From the NCBI RefSeq assembly GCF_014648435.1, contig NZ_BMRC01000019.1, positions 116,091 to 180,090 of the forward strand: 64,000 nt of DNA. Direction: 5' to 3'. The notes below the pieces were generated by a model that had not been told where the DNA came from, did no database searches, and saw only the letters and a program-made list of their open reading frames with translations. This document shows, one piece after another, positions 45,682 through 54,112 of this stretch (position 1 is the stretch's first letter; every line of letters starts with the position of its first letter). The position numbers and the translations under genes are program-made. Origin of the DNA: Nonomuraea spiralis. Its GTDB lineage: Bacteria > Actinomycetota > Actinomycetes > Streptosporangiales > Streptosporangiaceae.

Positions 45682-46245
45682 CGATCTTCTGCCACTTTCA
45701 TCGCTTGCCGGGGTCAAGGACACTCGATGTTATCGGGGTGGGGTGCGCTGACATGCGGTTCTTGGAATTAGACCTGTGAGATGGACGACTCCGTGCCACG
45801 CAGGGTGAGGTTCGTCATCCTTTCCGCCGGTCGGCTCGACGAACTCGGCCATCGTTGCCGGGAAGGAGAGCGGGGTGAGACTCGACCCGGCGGTGGCTAG
45901 GGGGTCCGGGCTCGTGGCGAACTGGGGTCGACTGCCGCCCACGTAGGGGTGGCGGACACCCACTCGGCGTTGCAGCAGAAGCCCACCATGCCCGCGTGGA
46001 CGCCACAGCTGCATGGGCATGACCTCCCGGACGCCACGGCAGTACGGGCACGCCCTCATAGGTGCCGCAGCCGCCACGGGCATGCCCTTCCCGGATGCCG
46101 TGGCCGTATGGGCGTGTCGGGGCGGTCGCTCCGGGGTTCGGTTCGGAGGTCGTTCGGGGTTTATGTAAGGGGATTTGTGGTGGTCGGCTGGGATCGGTCC
46201 TTGGGATGCTGGGGGCACGATGGCTGACTGGACGTGGAGGTGCTC
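45682..46245. other. Long intergenic region with three imperfect direct repeats
   Basis: No convincing coding sequence in about 560 bases upstream of ispE and the arginase-like gene, which are divergent. Three imperfect copies of a 23-base unit of the form GAYGCCRYRGCNGTAYGGGCRYG occur at about 45999-46021, 46030-46052 and 46094-46116. Both promoters must lie here, but no clear -35/-10 pair was found. Confidence 0.5.
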
Positions 46246-47058
46246 GTGTCCGAGGTGACCGTGGTTGAGGTGCCGCAGTGGCGGGGGTCGGGGGCTCGTA
46301 CGGCTGAGCGGCTGCGTGAAGGCGCTCGGCTGGTCTCGGAGATGGTGGACGCGGATCGCCGGATTCGGGTCGAGGTCGATGACGATGATCTGGTGGTCAC
46401 CGCGTCCAGGGTGCGGGAGGCGGTTTCCGAGGCTGGCTGGGACGGGCTTCTGGTCACCGCCGGCGGGGACTGCGGTGTCGAGCTGGAGCCGGTTTCGGCG
46501 GCGCGGCGATGGTTCGGGGACGGGCTGGTCGTCGTCTGGTTCGATGCGCACGGGGATCTGAACACGCCGGACTCGTCGCCGTCGGGGGCCTTTCACGGCA
46601 TGGTCCTGCGGGCGTTGACCGGCGAAGGGCCTGAAGGGCTGGTGGCCGCCGGGGAGCCGGTCGGGGCTGGGCAGATCGTGCTGGCGGGGGTGCGTGACCT
46701 GGATCCGGCTGAGGTGGCGTTCGTCGAGGCTCAGGGGGTACGGCGGGTGCGGGCGGCGGATGCCGAGGCCCTGGTCGAGGCGGTGGGAGCTGCTGCTGCG
46801 GCGGGGGGCGGTGAGCGGGCTGCTGTTTACGTGCATGTGGACTTCGATGTGCTTGATCCTCAGCTCTTCGGGAGTGTGGGGAGTCCAACGCCTGACGGGT
46901 TTCGGCCTGATGAGCTTCTGGCGATGGTCAGTGCGGTTGCGGGGCGGTTCGAGGTGGTGGGGCTGGGGCTCATGGAGTATGAGCCGACGGGGGCTGAGGA
47001 TCAGGCCTTGCTCGCGTCGTTGGTGAAGGAGCTGGTGGCGGTCTGCGCCGGGCGGTAG
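46246..47058 (+). CDS. Arginase/agmatinase-superfamily protein
   Basis: A 270-residue ureohydrolase-fold protein. Metal-binding motifs are FDAHGDLNTP and VHVDFDVLDP, but the usual GGDHS is GGDCG, so one manganese-ligand His is replaced by Cys. Substrate could be arginine, agmatine or another guanidine; specificity is not readable. GTG 46246 has GGAGG with a 5-base spacer; an in-frame GTG at 46234 is less likely. It stands alone, divergent from ispE and convergent with the NlpC/P60 gene, and interrupts the usual ispE-ksgA neighbourhood. The codon use is slightly less GC-biased and G-rich downstream. Confidence 0.85.
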   Translation: MSEVTVVEVPQWRGSGARTAERLREGARLVSEMVDADRRIRVEVDDDDLVVTASRVREAVSEAGWDGLLVTAGGDCGVELEPVSAARRWFGDGLVVVWFDAHGDLNTPDSSPSGAFHGMVLRALTGEGPEGLVAAGEPVGAGQIVLAGVRDLDPAEVAFVEAQGVRRVRAADAEALVEAVGAAAAAGGGERAAVYVHVDFDVLDPQLFGSVGSPTPDGFRPDELLAMVSAVAGRFEVVGLGLMEYEPTGAEDQALLASLVKELVAVCAGR

Positions 47059-47164
47059 GCAGAGGCCCGGGCCCAGGCCCCGGCCCAGCCCATTGCGGGT
47101 CTGACAGCCCAGGCCAGGGGCAGAGCCCGGAGCCCGGGACAGCGGCAGGGGAAGGGGCAGGGCC

Positions 47165-47187
47165 GGGGTGGGGTGGGGTGGGGTGGG
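47165..47187 (+). repeat. G-quadruplex-type run
   Basis: Four GGGG runs and a final GGG separated by single T residues (47165-47187) in a G/C-rich 190-base spacer between the convergent arginase-like and NlpC/P60 genes. The plus strand, or its RNA, could form a stable G-quadruplex and act in transcription stopping. Confidence 0.6.
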
Positions 47188-47250
47188 CCCCGCGGCCCGG
47201 CCTGGGGGTGTCGCCGTGGTTGGGGTGGTCTGGGCCTTGGGGGCGCCTTG

Positions 47251-47898
47251 TCAGGCGGGGCGGATGGTTCCTCGGTAGGCGGTGCGGTAGTAGGGGGAGT
47301 TCAGGAACTTGGTTCTTCGGACTACGTCGCCTGTTCGGGGGGCGTGGATCATGATGCCGTCACCCAGGTAGAGGGCTACGTGGGTCGGGTCGCCGGTGCC
47401 GCCAAAGAACAGGAGGTCGCCTCTGCGTCGGGCGCTGAGGGGGACTCTGCGGCCCTGGCGGAACTGGGTGCCGGTGTAGTGGGCGAGGCGCACCCCGGCT
47501 CTGGACCAGGCGTAGAGGGTGAGGCCGCTGCAGTCGAAGCCTGTGGTGTTCGCGCCGGTGCCCACTCCGATGGTGGGGCCTTTTGAGGAGCCGCCGCCCC
47601 AGGAGAACGAGACGCCCAGTTGGGCCAGGGCTGCCTCGGCTGCGATGTCGCCCTTGTGTCTTTGGTGACTTCGGGGCTTTCGGGGCTTCCTGGGCTTCGG
47701 TTTCTTGGGGTGGTGGGGGGCTGGGCACGGGGTGGTCGCGGTTGCTCCGGTGCCGGTCACGGGGATGGTGATGGTGGCTCGGATGCATTGCGGGGGTGTG
47801 GCGCGGGCCGGGGCGGGGTGGGTGGCGGTTGCGGCGGCGGTCAGGAGGCCGCTGGTGAGGATGATCGACAGCGGCTGGGCCAGGTGGCGGGTGGTCAT
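47251..47898 (-). CDS. Secreted NlpC/P60 peptidoglycan hydrolase
   Basis: A 215-residue exported protein: signal peptide about 1-33, a Pro/Lys-rich linker (61-82, KKPKPRKPRKPRSHQ) that may bind the wall, and an NlpC/P60 domain (84-215) with catalytic Cys123 in TGFDCSGLTLYAW, His173 in PTHVALYLGD and His185. It should cut D-Glu-mDAP type bonds in peptidoglycan. The ATG at 47898 has AAGGAG with a 7-base spacer. It lies downstream of ksgA on the same strand, separated by 280 bases with a tandem repeat, so it likely has its own promoter. Confidence 0.92.
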   Translation of the reverse strand: MTTRHLAQPLSIILTSGLLTAAATATHPAPARATPPQCIRATITIPVTGTGATATTPCPAPHHPKKPKPRKPRKPRSHQRHKGDIAAEAALAQLGVSFSWGGGSSKGPTIGVGTGANTTGFDCSGLTLYAWSRAGVRLAHYTGTQFRQGRRVPLSARRRGDLLFFGGTGDPTHVALYLGDGIMIHAPRTGDVVRRTKFLNSPYYRTAYRGTIRPA

Positions 47899-48108
47899 GG
47901 GTGGTCTCCTTCGTCGTGGTGCGGGACGAGGAGGCCAGGATCACGCGGGCCGGCGGGGGCCGTGGGGGCCGAACGGGGTTCTGTGGATGGGCCCGGTGAG
48001 GCCCGCCGGGGATTGTGGATGAGCCGCGGGAGCGTCGGCGAAGGTTGTGGGGGCCCGGGGAGCTTCGGCGGAAGGTGGCGGTGAGGGTGCTCGGGGCACG
48101 CTCGGGCG

Positions 48109-48174
48109 GTGCTCGGGGGGTGCTCCGGGGGTGCTCCGGAGGTGCTCCGGAGGTGCTCCGGAGGTGCTCCGGGG
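48109..48174. repeat. Six tandem 11-bp repeats
   Basis: GTGCTCSGGRG units repeat without gaps six times; three central copies (48131-48163) are identical GTGCTCCGGAG with the palindromic core CTCCGGAG. The array ends 5 bases before the ksgA stop codon and lies in the 280-base spacer to the NlpC/P60 gene. The rest of the spacer (47899-48108) shows nothing recognisable apart from the NlpC/P60 ribosome site. Confidence 0.85.
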
Positions 48175-48178
48175 TGGG

Positions 48179-49021
48179 TCAGGGTTTTTGTTCGGCTATG
48201 CGGGCGAAGGCTTCTATCGGGAGTTGTTCGCCTCTTGCGGAGGGGTCCACGTCGGCGGCTCGTAGTGCCGTCTCCGCCTGGGACGGGCTTCCCGCCCACG
48301 ACGCCAGCGCCGCCCTCAGGGTCTTGCGGCGTTGGGCGAAGGCGGCGTCCACCACGGCGAACACCTCTTCCCTGGTCGCCGTGGTGGTGGGCGGTTCGCG
48401 ACGGGTCAGGGAGACCAGACCGGAGTCGACGTTGGGTACGGGCCAGAAGACCGTACGGCCCACGGGCCCCGCCCGGCGTACGTCGGCGTACCAGGCGGCC
48501 TTGACGGACGGAACGCCGTACACCTTGGAGCCGGGACCGGCGGCGAGGCGGTCGGCCACCTCCAGCTGCACCATGATCAGGCCCTTGCGCAGCGAGGGCA
48601 GCTTCTCCAGGAGGTGGAGCACCACGGGGACGGCCACGTTGTACGGGAGGTTGGCGACCAGGGCGGTGGGGGTGTGGCCGGCGAGGTCGTCGAGGCCGAT
48701 CTTCATGGCGTCTGCGTTGACGACCGTGAGCTTGTCGGACGGGCCGCGCTCGGCGACGGTGACGGGCAGTTGGGTGGCCAGGACCGGGTCGATCTCGACG
48801 GCCACCACGTGCGCGGCCTCGGGCAGGAGCGCCAGGGTGAGCGAGCCGAGGCCGGGCCCGACCTCGATGACCACGTCGTCGGCCGACAGGTCGGCCACGC
48901 GGACGATGCGCCGGACGGTCCCCGCGTCGATCACGAAGTTCTGGCCTAGCTTTTTGGTGGGGCGAAGATCTAGCTTGTTCGCCAAAATACGTATTTCTGC
49001 AGGGCCCAACAGCCTCATCAT
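48179..49021 (-). CDS. ksgA: 16S rRNA (adenine1518/1519-N6)-dimethyltransferase
   Basis: Dimethylates two adjacent adenines in helix 45 of 16S rRNA late in 30S assembly. The 280-residue protein has PTKKLGQNFVID, the SAM motif VIEVGPGLGSLTLALL, VANLPYNVAVPV with the catalytic NLPY, and FWPVPNVDSGLVSL. ATG 49021 (GGGAG 9 bases upstream) is used; an alternative ATG follows directly, and the frame further upstream only overlaps the divergent kinase gene. In other Actinobacteria it lies between rpfB and ispE. Here it is divergent from an inserted kinase gene with 65 bases between starts. Confidence 0.96.
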   Translation of the reverse strand: MMRLLGPAEIRILANKLDLRPTKKLGQNFVIDAGTVRRIVRVADLSADDVVIEVGPGLGSLTLALLPEAAHVVAVEIDPVLATQLPVTVAERGPSDKLTVVNADAMKIGLDDLAGHTPTALVANLPYNVAVPVVLHLLEKLPSLRKGLIMVQLEVADRLAAGPGSKVYGVPSVKAAWYADVRRAGPVGRTVFWPVPNVDSGLVSLTRREPPTTTATREEVFAVVDAAFAQRRKTLRAALASWAGSPSQAETALRAADVDPSARGEQLPIEAFARIAEQKP

Positions 49022-49086
49022 CCAACCAGTCTCCCGCATCGAAGAACCTGCGATGGCGGATGGGGGAGACCTAAGGAGAGGATGGC

Positions 49087-50967
49087 GTGGAACAGGAAGG
49101 GACGTCCCTGATGGAGCCAACGGGCGCCGCGCCGCTCCGCCCGACCGATCTGCGGGAGATCGGGCCGTACCGGCTGCTCGGACGGCTCGGCGAAGGCGGC
49201 ATGGGGACCGTCTTCCTCGCCAGGGCCCCGACGGGGCGGTTCGTCGCGGTCAAGGTGGTGAAGGCGGAGTTCGCCAATCAGGAGGGGTTCGCCGCCCGCT
49301 TCCACGCCGAGGTGGACAACGCGCGCCGGGTGGCGTCGTTCTGCACGGCTCAGGTGCTCGACAACGGCAATACCGGGGACGGGCGTCCGTACATGGTGAC
49401 CGAGTACATCGCGGGCACCCCTCTCTCGGAGCAGATCACCACTTTCGGGGCGTTGGACCCGGGGCCGCTGCACGGCGTGGCGCTGGGGGTCGCCGCGGCG
49501 CTGGCGGCGATCCACGTGGCCGGGCTGGTGCACCGGGACCTGAAGCCCGCCAACGTCATCCTGTCGCTGTCCGGGCCCCGGGTGATCGACTTCGGGATCG
49601 CGAGGGCCCTGGACAGGGAGACCGGGTTCACGCTCTCCGGCGAACTGCTGGGCAGCCCGGGGTGGTGGGCCCCCGAGCAGGTACGCGGCGAGGCGGTGAG
49701 CCCGGCGGCCGACATCTTCGCCTGGGGCTGCCTGGTGGCCTATTCGGGCAACGGCCGCCATCCGTTCGGCCGGGGCGACCCGATCACGATGGCGACCCGC
49801 GTCCTGAACACGCCGCCCGAGCTCGGCGCGCTCCCCGCGCCGCTCAACGAGCTGGTACGCCGGGCCACCGCCATGGACCCCGCCCACCGGCCCACGGCGC
49901 AGGAGCTCCTGATCGCGCTGGTCGGCGGCAGCACCCCGGCGATCGCCGACGATCCGCCCACCCTGGTCGCCACCGAGATGCTGACCGAGTGGCAGCCCCC
50001 GCAGAACGTCGTGAACGAACCGGACATCACGGCCACGTTCACCACACCGCCCCCTAGCGACACGACGGGCACCGCCGGAGGCCCCAACCCCGTACGGCCC
50101 GGGGTCCCGAGCGCCTTCGGGGCCGCCGCGGCGCCGAACGCCCAGAGCGCCCAAGGCGCCCAGGCGGCTCAGGAGGGGCCGGGGGCGCGGCAGGCGTCCC
50201 TGGACGATTTGGCGCGACGCGAGGAGCAGGCCGCCCGCGAGGAACTGGCCCGCTGGGAGGCGCAGGCGCAGGCCCGCCGCCGCGAACAGGACCGCCAGCT
50301 GGAACAGGCCCGCCTGCTGGCCCGCAAGTCCAAACCCCCTGAAGAGCAAGCGGAGAAGCAACCGGAGAAGCCCCGGACCGGCGCGGGCACGGACCCCGGC
50401 GTCCTGACCTACATCCCCGACGAACCCGACACCCTGGGCGGCACGCGGACGAAGGGCACCCGCTGGCTGATCGCCGCCGGAGCCGCCGTACTGGCCATCG
50501 TGGTCACGGTCGCGGTGCTGATCGTGAACTCCGGCCGCAACTCCTCCGGCGTCGCCGTAACCAACAGTCCCTCCCGGTCGGTGACCGGCTCGCGGCCCGG
50601 CGACCTGGGCCGCAGGTTCGCCCTCGGCGGCGCGTTCGACGACCCGGTCGCGATCGTGCCGGAGGCGCCGCAGTGCGGGCTCAAGGAGTTCGGGGGCAAG
50701 GCGGCCACGAAGGGACAACTCTGCGTGGTCCACTGGACGATGATCAATCCGGGCGGTGAGCGCCGCCAGCTCGTCCAGCCCGTCGTCACCATGGTCGACG
50801 ACAAGGGCGCCGAGCACGACCCGGTCCCGGTCACGCTGCCGCCGGTCATCCTGCCGGGCGGGCGCGTGGACAGCGCCTTCGTGTTCGACCTGGCGCCCTA
50901 TCGCGTGCCCGTGAAGATGACCGCGACCATGCTGGAGAACGGCCGACAGATCGAGGTCGCACTGTGA
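49087..50967 (+). CDS. Membrane serine/threonine protein kinase with extracellular Ig-like domain
   Basis: A 626-residue Hanks-type kinase. The kinase domain (about 28-285) is intact: LGEGGMGTVFLAR, Lys56, HRDLKPAN (149-156), DFG (168-170) and APEQ (195-198). A long Gln/Ala/Glu-rich juxtamembrane coil (about 350-440) precedes one membrane helix (about 459-480). The outer 140 residues hold two cysteines and a beta-sandwich-like domain (VDDKGAEHDPVPVTL), which may bind a ligand. GTG 49087 and ATG 49111 are both plausible. Its stop overlaps the FG-GAP gene as GTGA, so the kinase and secreted propeller are coexpressed. Confidence 0.93.
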   Translation: MEQEGTSLMEPTGAAPLRPTDLREIGPYRLLGRLGEGGMGTVFLARAPTGRFVAVKVVKAEFANQEGFAARFHAEVDNARRVASFCTAQVLDNGNTGDGRPYMVTEYIAGTPLSEQITTFGALDPGPLHGVALGVAAALAAIHVAGLVHRDLKPANVILSLSGPRVIDFGIARALDRETGFTLSGELLGSPGWWAPEQVRGEAVSPAADIFAWGCLVAYSGNGRHPFGRGDPITMATRVLNTPPELGALPAPLNELVRRATAMDPAHRPTAQELLIALVGGSTPAIADDPPTLVATEMLTEWQPPQNVVNEPDITATFTTPPPSDTTGTAGGPNPVRPGVPSAFGAAAAPNAQSAQGAQAAQEGPGARQASLDDLARREEQAAREELARWEAQAQARRREQDRQLEQARLLARKSKPPEEQAEKQPEKPRTGAGTDPGVLTYIPDEPDTLGGTRTKGTRWLIAAGAAVLAIVVTVAVLIVNSGRNSSGVAVTNSPSRSVTGSRPGDLGRRFALGGAFDDPVAIVPEAPQCGLKEFGGKAATKGQLCVVHWTMINPGGERRQLVQPVVTMVDDKGAEHDPVPVTLPPVILPGGRVDSAFVFDLAPYRVPVKMTATMLENGRQIEVAL

Positions 50968-52175
50968 ACCCCATCAGATCGGCCCTCGCCGGGGCGATGG
51001 TCGTCGCGCTCGCGGGCGGCGGCGTCGCGTTATCGCCGCCCGCCGCCACGGCGGCGGCCTGCGCCGGGGCTGCCGACTTCGACGGTGACGGCGCGGACGA
51101 CGTGGCCGTGGGCGACCCGTTCGGGGACGGTCAGAAGGGGGCGGTCCACCTGCTGTCGGGCGACAAGGTGATCCCCGTCGCCGTGCCGGGGCCGGTGAAG
51201 GGCGACGGTCTGGGCTGGTCCGTACGGCTGGCCGACGTCAACGCCGACTCCTGCGCGGACCTCCTGGTCGGCGCCCCCTTCGCGGACGTGGACGGCGAGC
51301 AGGACGCGGGCAGCGTCTACGTCGTCTACGGCGGCGACGCCGGCCCCCCGCAACGCCTCACCGCTCCGCGACCGCAACGGTTCGCGCACTTCGGCTGGTC
51401 GCTGGCGGCCAGGGGCAACCTGGTGGCGATCGGCGCGCCGTACGAGGACGACGGCCAGATCCAGGACGCCGGCGCGGTCTACGTACGCCAGGGCACGAAC
51501 GCGTTGCGCCGGATCAGCCAGGAGACCGTGGACGTGCGTGGCAACAGCGAGGTCGGCGACCAGTTCGGCTGGTCGCTGGCGATCGGGCCGAAGAACGGGC
51601 TGGTCGTGGGCGTCCCGTACGAGAACGACGACGGCGCGGGACGGCAGGTCCAGGCCGGCAAGATCGACTCGGGGTCGGTGGTCTTCATCGACGACGTGCT
51701 GGCCGCGCGGATCACGAGCCTGAAGCTCGACTCCCCCACCAAGTCCTCCGGCGACCGGTACGGCTACGCGGTCGCCTACGCCGAGGGCCACGGGTACGCG
51801 ATCAGCGCGCCCGGCCCCGGTTACGTGCAGTTCCTCGATCCCGCCAGGAAGCAGACGAGGACGGTGAAGCAGGGCGGCAAGCAGGCGTTCGGCTTCTCGA
51901 TGGCCGCCTCCGCCGACGGCAGGCTGGCCGTGGGCGCGCCCTATGGCGGCGGCGTGCAGGTGTTGTCGTGGCAGAACCCGGCCGACGACCGGAAGCTCCC
52001 GACAACCGAGGGGCTGTTCGGCTGGTCGGTGGCCTTCAGCGGGAACAAGCTCTTCGTGGGCCAGCCGGACGCGCCGCCGTACGGCAAGGTGTCGGTGGCG
52101 CCGCGGAACACCGACGGCCTGCGGCCGGTGCAGCCGCCCAAGGGCGCCGACTTCGGGGCATCACTGGCCGGCTGA
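50964..52175 (+). CDS. Secreted FG-GAP repeat (integrin-alpha-like) beta-propeller protein
   Basis: A 403-residue exported protein: signal peptide about 1-31, then about seven FG-GAP/VCBS-type blades such as DFDGDGADDVAVGDPFGDG and DVNADSCADLLVGAPF, whose Asp-rich loops bind calcium, and repeated FGWSLA/FGWSVAF strands. Such propellers bind ligands or proteins at the cell surface. It overlaps the kinase stop by 4 bases (GTGA), so a partner or ligand role for the kinase is plausible but unproven. It converges on the rpf-like gene. Confidence 0.88.
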   Translation: MNPIRSALAGAMVVALAGGGVALSPPAATAAACAGAADFDGDGADDVAVGDPFGDGQKGAVHLLSGDKVIPVAVPGPVKGDGLGWSVRLADVNADSCADLLVGAPFADVDGEQDAGSVYVVYGGDAGPPQRLTAPRPQRFAHFGWSLAARGNLVAIGAPYEDDGQIQDAGAVYVRQGTNALRRISQETVDVRGNSEVGDQFGWSLAIGPKNGLVVGVPYENDDGAGRQVQAGKIDSGSVVFIDDVLAARITSLKLDSPTKSSGDRYGYAVAYAEGHGYAISAPGPGYVQFLDPARKQTRTVKQGGKQAFGFSMAASADGRLAVGAPYGGGVQVLSWQNPADDRKLPTTEGLFGWSVAFSGNKLFVGQPDAPPYGKVSVAPRNTDGLRPVQPPKGADFGASLAG

Positions 52176-52247
52176 GAGGTCACGGCCCGGCTGAACAGGT
52201 CACGGCCCGGCGGACAGGCCTCAGCCCAGTGGGAAGCGGCGTCGCCG

Positions 52248-53156
52248 TCAGTCGAACAGGTGGTCGCCGCAGTTCGGCCACTGGGACTGCCACCGGCCGC
52301 CGACCCGCTGGTAGAGGAGCTGCGCCCGGTACGTCTGCTCCTCCTCCGGCCAGGAGCTGGGCAGCCCGGCGCCGCCGACCGCCTGCCACACGGGCAGGCT
52401 GAACTGGTACATCCCGTAGTAGGGGCCGTGGGGGTTGTACGCCACGGGGTCGCCCCGCGACTGGCAGTCGGCCAGCGCCTGCCAGTCGAGCCTGGTCACC
52501 TCCCACGGGATCTGTACGGTTCGCGGCGGCATGACCGTGATGACCGTCCCGTCCTCGGGGAAACTGCCGAGCGGCGGGCGCACCACCGAGCCGCGCCGGA
52601 GGACGACACGCTCCTGCCTGAGCACCTGCCGGACGGTACGCGCCGAGGTGCGCGAGGCGAGCCGGCCGGCGCCCGCGATCACGTAGACCCTGCGCTCGGT
52701 GTACGCCGTGAGCGACATTCCCGACAGTGGCACCGGGCGGCCCGGCGGCGCGGACAGGCTGCCGGCCGCCGCGTCGACGTCGAGCTCGGCCAGGGCGTCC
52801 CGGACGTTCGTGGCGGTGACCAGGTGCGTGGTGGTGCGGCCGTCGAGGGTCAGGGTGATCGGGCGGGCGTGGCGTACCTCGATGGTGGAGCCGTCGATGA
52901 GGCCGTCGTCGAGGCCGGGACGTACGACGTCGCCGTGGCCCACGGACACGCCGGCGTCGCCGAGCGCGCCGGCCACCCGGCCGGCGAAGCTGCGGATCGC
53001 CACCGGCGTGCCGTCCACGACCACGACGACGTCCTTGACCAGGTACGAGGCCGTGACCAGCAGGCCGGCGGCCAGCGTACCGACGACGCACACGACCGGC
53101 GTCCACGGGGAACGCCAGGGGATGCGCGGACGCGGCGCACGCCTCCTGCCTCGCAC
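52248..53156 (-). CDS. RpfB-like resuscitation-promoting factor with altered catalytic residue
   Basis: A 302-residue membrane-anchored wall protein: one N-terminal helix (about 19-40), three DUF348 repeats (about 46-200; DVVRPGLDDGLIDGSTIEV is one core) and a C-terminal Rpf-type lysozyme-like domain (222-302; YYGMYQFSLPVWQAVGG, EQTYRAQLLYQRVGG). The catalytic Glu of the usual CESGGN is Gln232 (DCQSRGDP), so muralytic activity is doubtful. No G5 domain is seen between the DUF348 repeats and the catalytic domain, unlike M. tuberculosis RpfB. GTG 53156 has GGAGG with a 6-base spacer. It follows tatD, as in the conserved tatD-rpfB-ksgA order. Confidence 0.9.
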   Translation of the reverse strand: MRGRRRAPRPRIPWRSPWTPVVCVVGTLAAGLLVTASYLVKDVVVVVDGTPVAIRSFAGRVAGALGDAGVSVGHGDVVRPGLDDGLIDGSTIEVRHARPITLTLDGRTTTHLVTATNVRDALAELDVDAAAGSLSAPPGRPVPLSGMSLTAYTERRVYVIAGAGRLASRTSARTVRQVLRQERVVLRRGSVVRPPLGSFPEDGTVITVMPPRTVQIPWEVTRLDWQALADCQSRGDPVAYNPHGPYYGMYQFSLPVWQAVGGAGLPSSWPEEEQTYRAQLLYQRVGGRWQSQWPNCGDHLFD

Positions 53157-53239
53157 GAACCACCTCCGGAAACGCCCAGGGACCGCCCGAACGCTAGCGG
53201 CGGCGGCGCGCCCGCCTCCACCGCTTCACGGAAAGATGG

Positions 53240-54094
53240 TCACCACTCGCCGAAGACCGTGACTCCGTTCGTGCTGATCGCCTCGCACAACTCGTCCGGA
53301 TGGACACCCTTGACCTCGGCCAGGCAGCGCAGGGTGAGCGGGATGAGGTAAGGGGCGTTGGGCTTGCCCCGGTACGGGACCGGCGGCAGGTAGGGGGCGT
53401 CGGTCTCGACGAGCATGAGCTCCATGGGGGCGACGGCGGCGGCCTCGCGCAGGTAACCGGCGTTCTTGTAGGTAACGGGCCCGGAGAACGACATGAAATA
53501 TCCAGCTTCAGCGCACTTTTTCGCCATTTCGGCGTCGCCCGAGTAGCTGTGGAACACCACCCTGTCCGGCGCGCCCTGCTCGGCCAGCACCTTCAGGACG
53601 TCGTCGTGCGCGTCGCGGTCGTGGATGACCAGCGCTTTGCCGGTGCGCTTGGCGATCTCGATGTGGGCGCGGAAGCTCGCGTGCTGGTCGTCCTTGCCCG
53701 CCCAGTCGCGGAAGTAGTCGAGGCCGGTCTCCCCCACCGCGCGCACGTCCGGCCGCCCGGCCAGGGCCTCGATCTCGGCCAGGACCTCGGGGGTCGCCTC
53801 GTGGGCCTCGTTGGGGTGGATGGCGACCCCGGCGTACACGCCTTCCTGCTCGGCCGCGATCTCGGCGTTCCAGCGGGAGGAGGGCAGGTCGTACCCGATG
53901 GTGACCAGTCTCGTCACGCCGACCTCGCGGGCGTCCCGCAGGATGGTCCGTACGGTGGCCGACGCCGCCTGCGCGGCCTGCGCCACCGGGTCCCCCGAGG
54001 ACGCCTGCCGGTTGCCGACCATGATGTCGAGGTGGCAGTGGCTGTCGAACACCGGTGCGGAAAGCGGCTCGGGCGCGGCGGGAATCTTGCTCAC
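53240..54094 (-). CDS. tatD: TatD-family metal-dependent DNase
   Basis: A 284-residue TIM-barrel hydrolase with metal motifs FDSHCHLD (16-23), GETGLDYFRD, HDRDAHDD, VFHSYSGD and VETDAPYLPP. Members act as 3'-5' exonucleases in DNA quality control, and also as D-aminoacyl-related hydrolases. GTG 54094 is the only in-frame start near the conserved N-terminus. Its start lies 18 bases from the ATG of the divergent BTAD regulator. In other Actinobacteria tatD follows metG directly. Confidence 0.95.
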   Translation of the reverse strand: MSKIPAAPEPLSAPVFDSHCHLDIMVGNRQASSGDPVAQAAQAASATVRTILRDAREVGVTRLVTIGYDLPSSRWNAEIAAEQEGVYAGVAIHPNEAHEATPEVLAEIEALAGRPDVRAVGETGLDYFRDWAGKDDQHASFRAHIEIAKRTGKALVIHDRDAHDDVLKVLAEQGAPDRVVFHSYSGDAEMAKKCAEAGYFMSFSGPVTYKNAGYLREAAAVAPMELMLVETDAPYLPPVPYRGKPNAPYLIPLTLRCLAEVKGVHPDELCEAISTNGVTVFGEW

Positions 54095-54112
54095 GCATCT
54101 AAAGTAGCCTCC

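Noticed and set aside
45730..46836. Open frame of 368 codons on the minus strand opposite the arginase-like gene
   Set aside because: Pro/Arg/His-rich with no domain; most of it is the complement of a well-supported gene.
48109..48174. Possible CRISPR array
   Set aside because: The 11-base units are contiguous with no spacers, so this is a simple tandem repeat.
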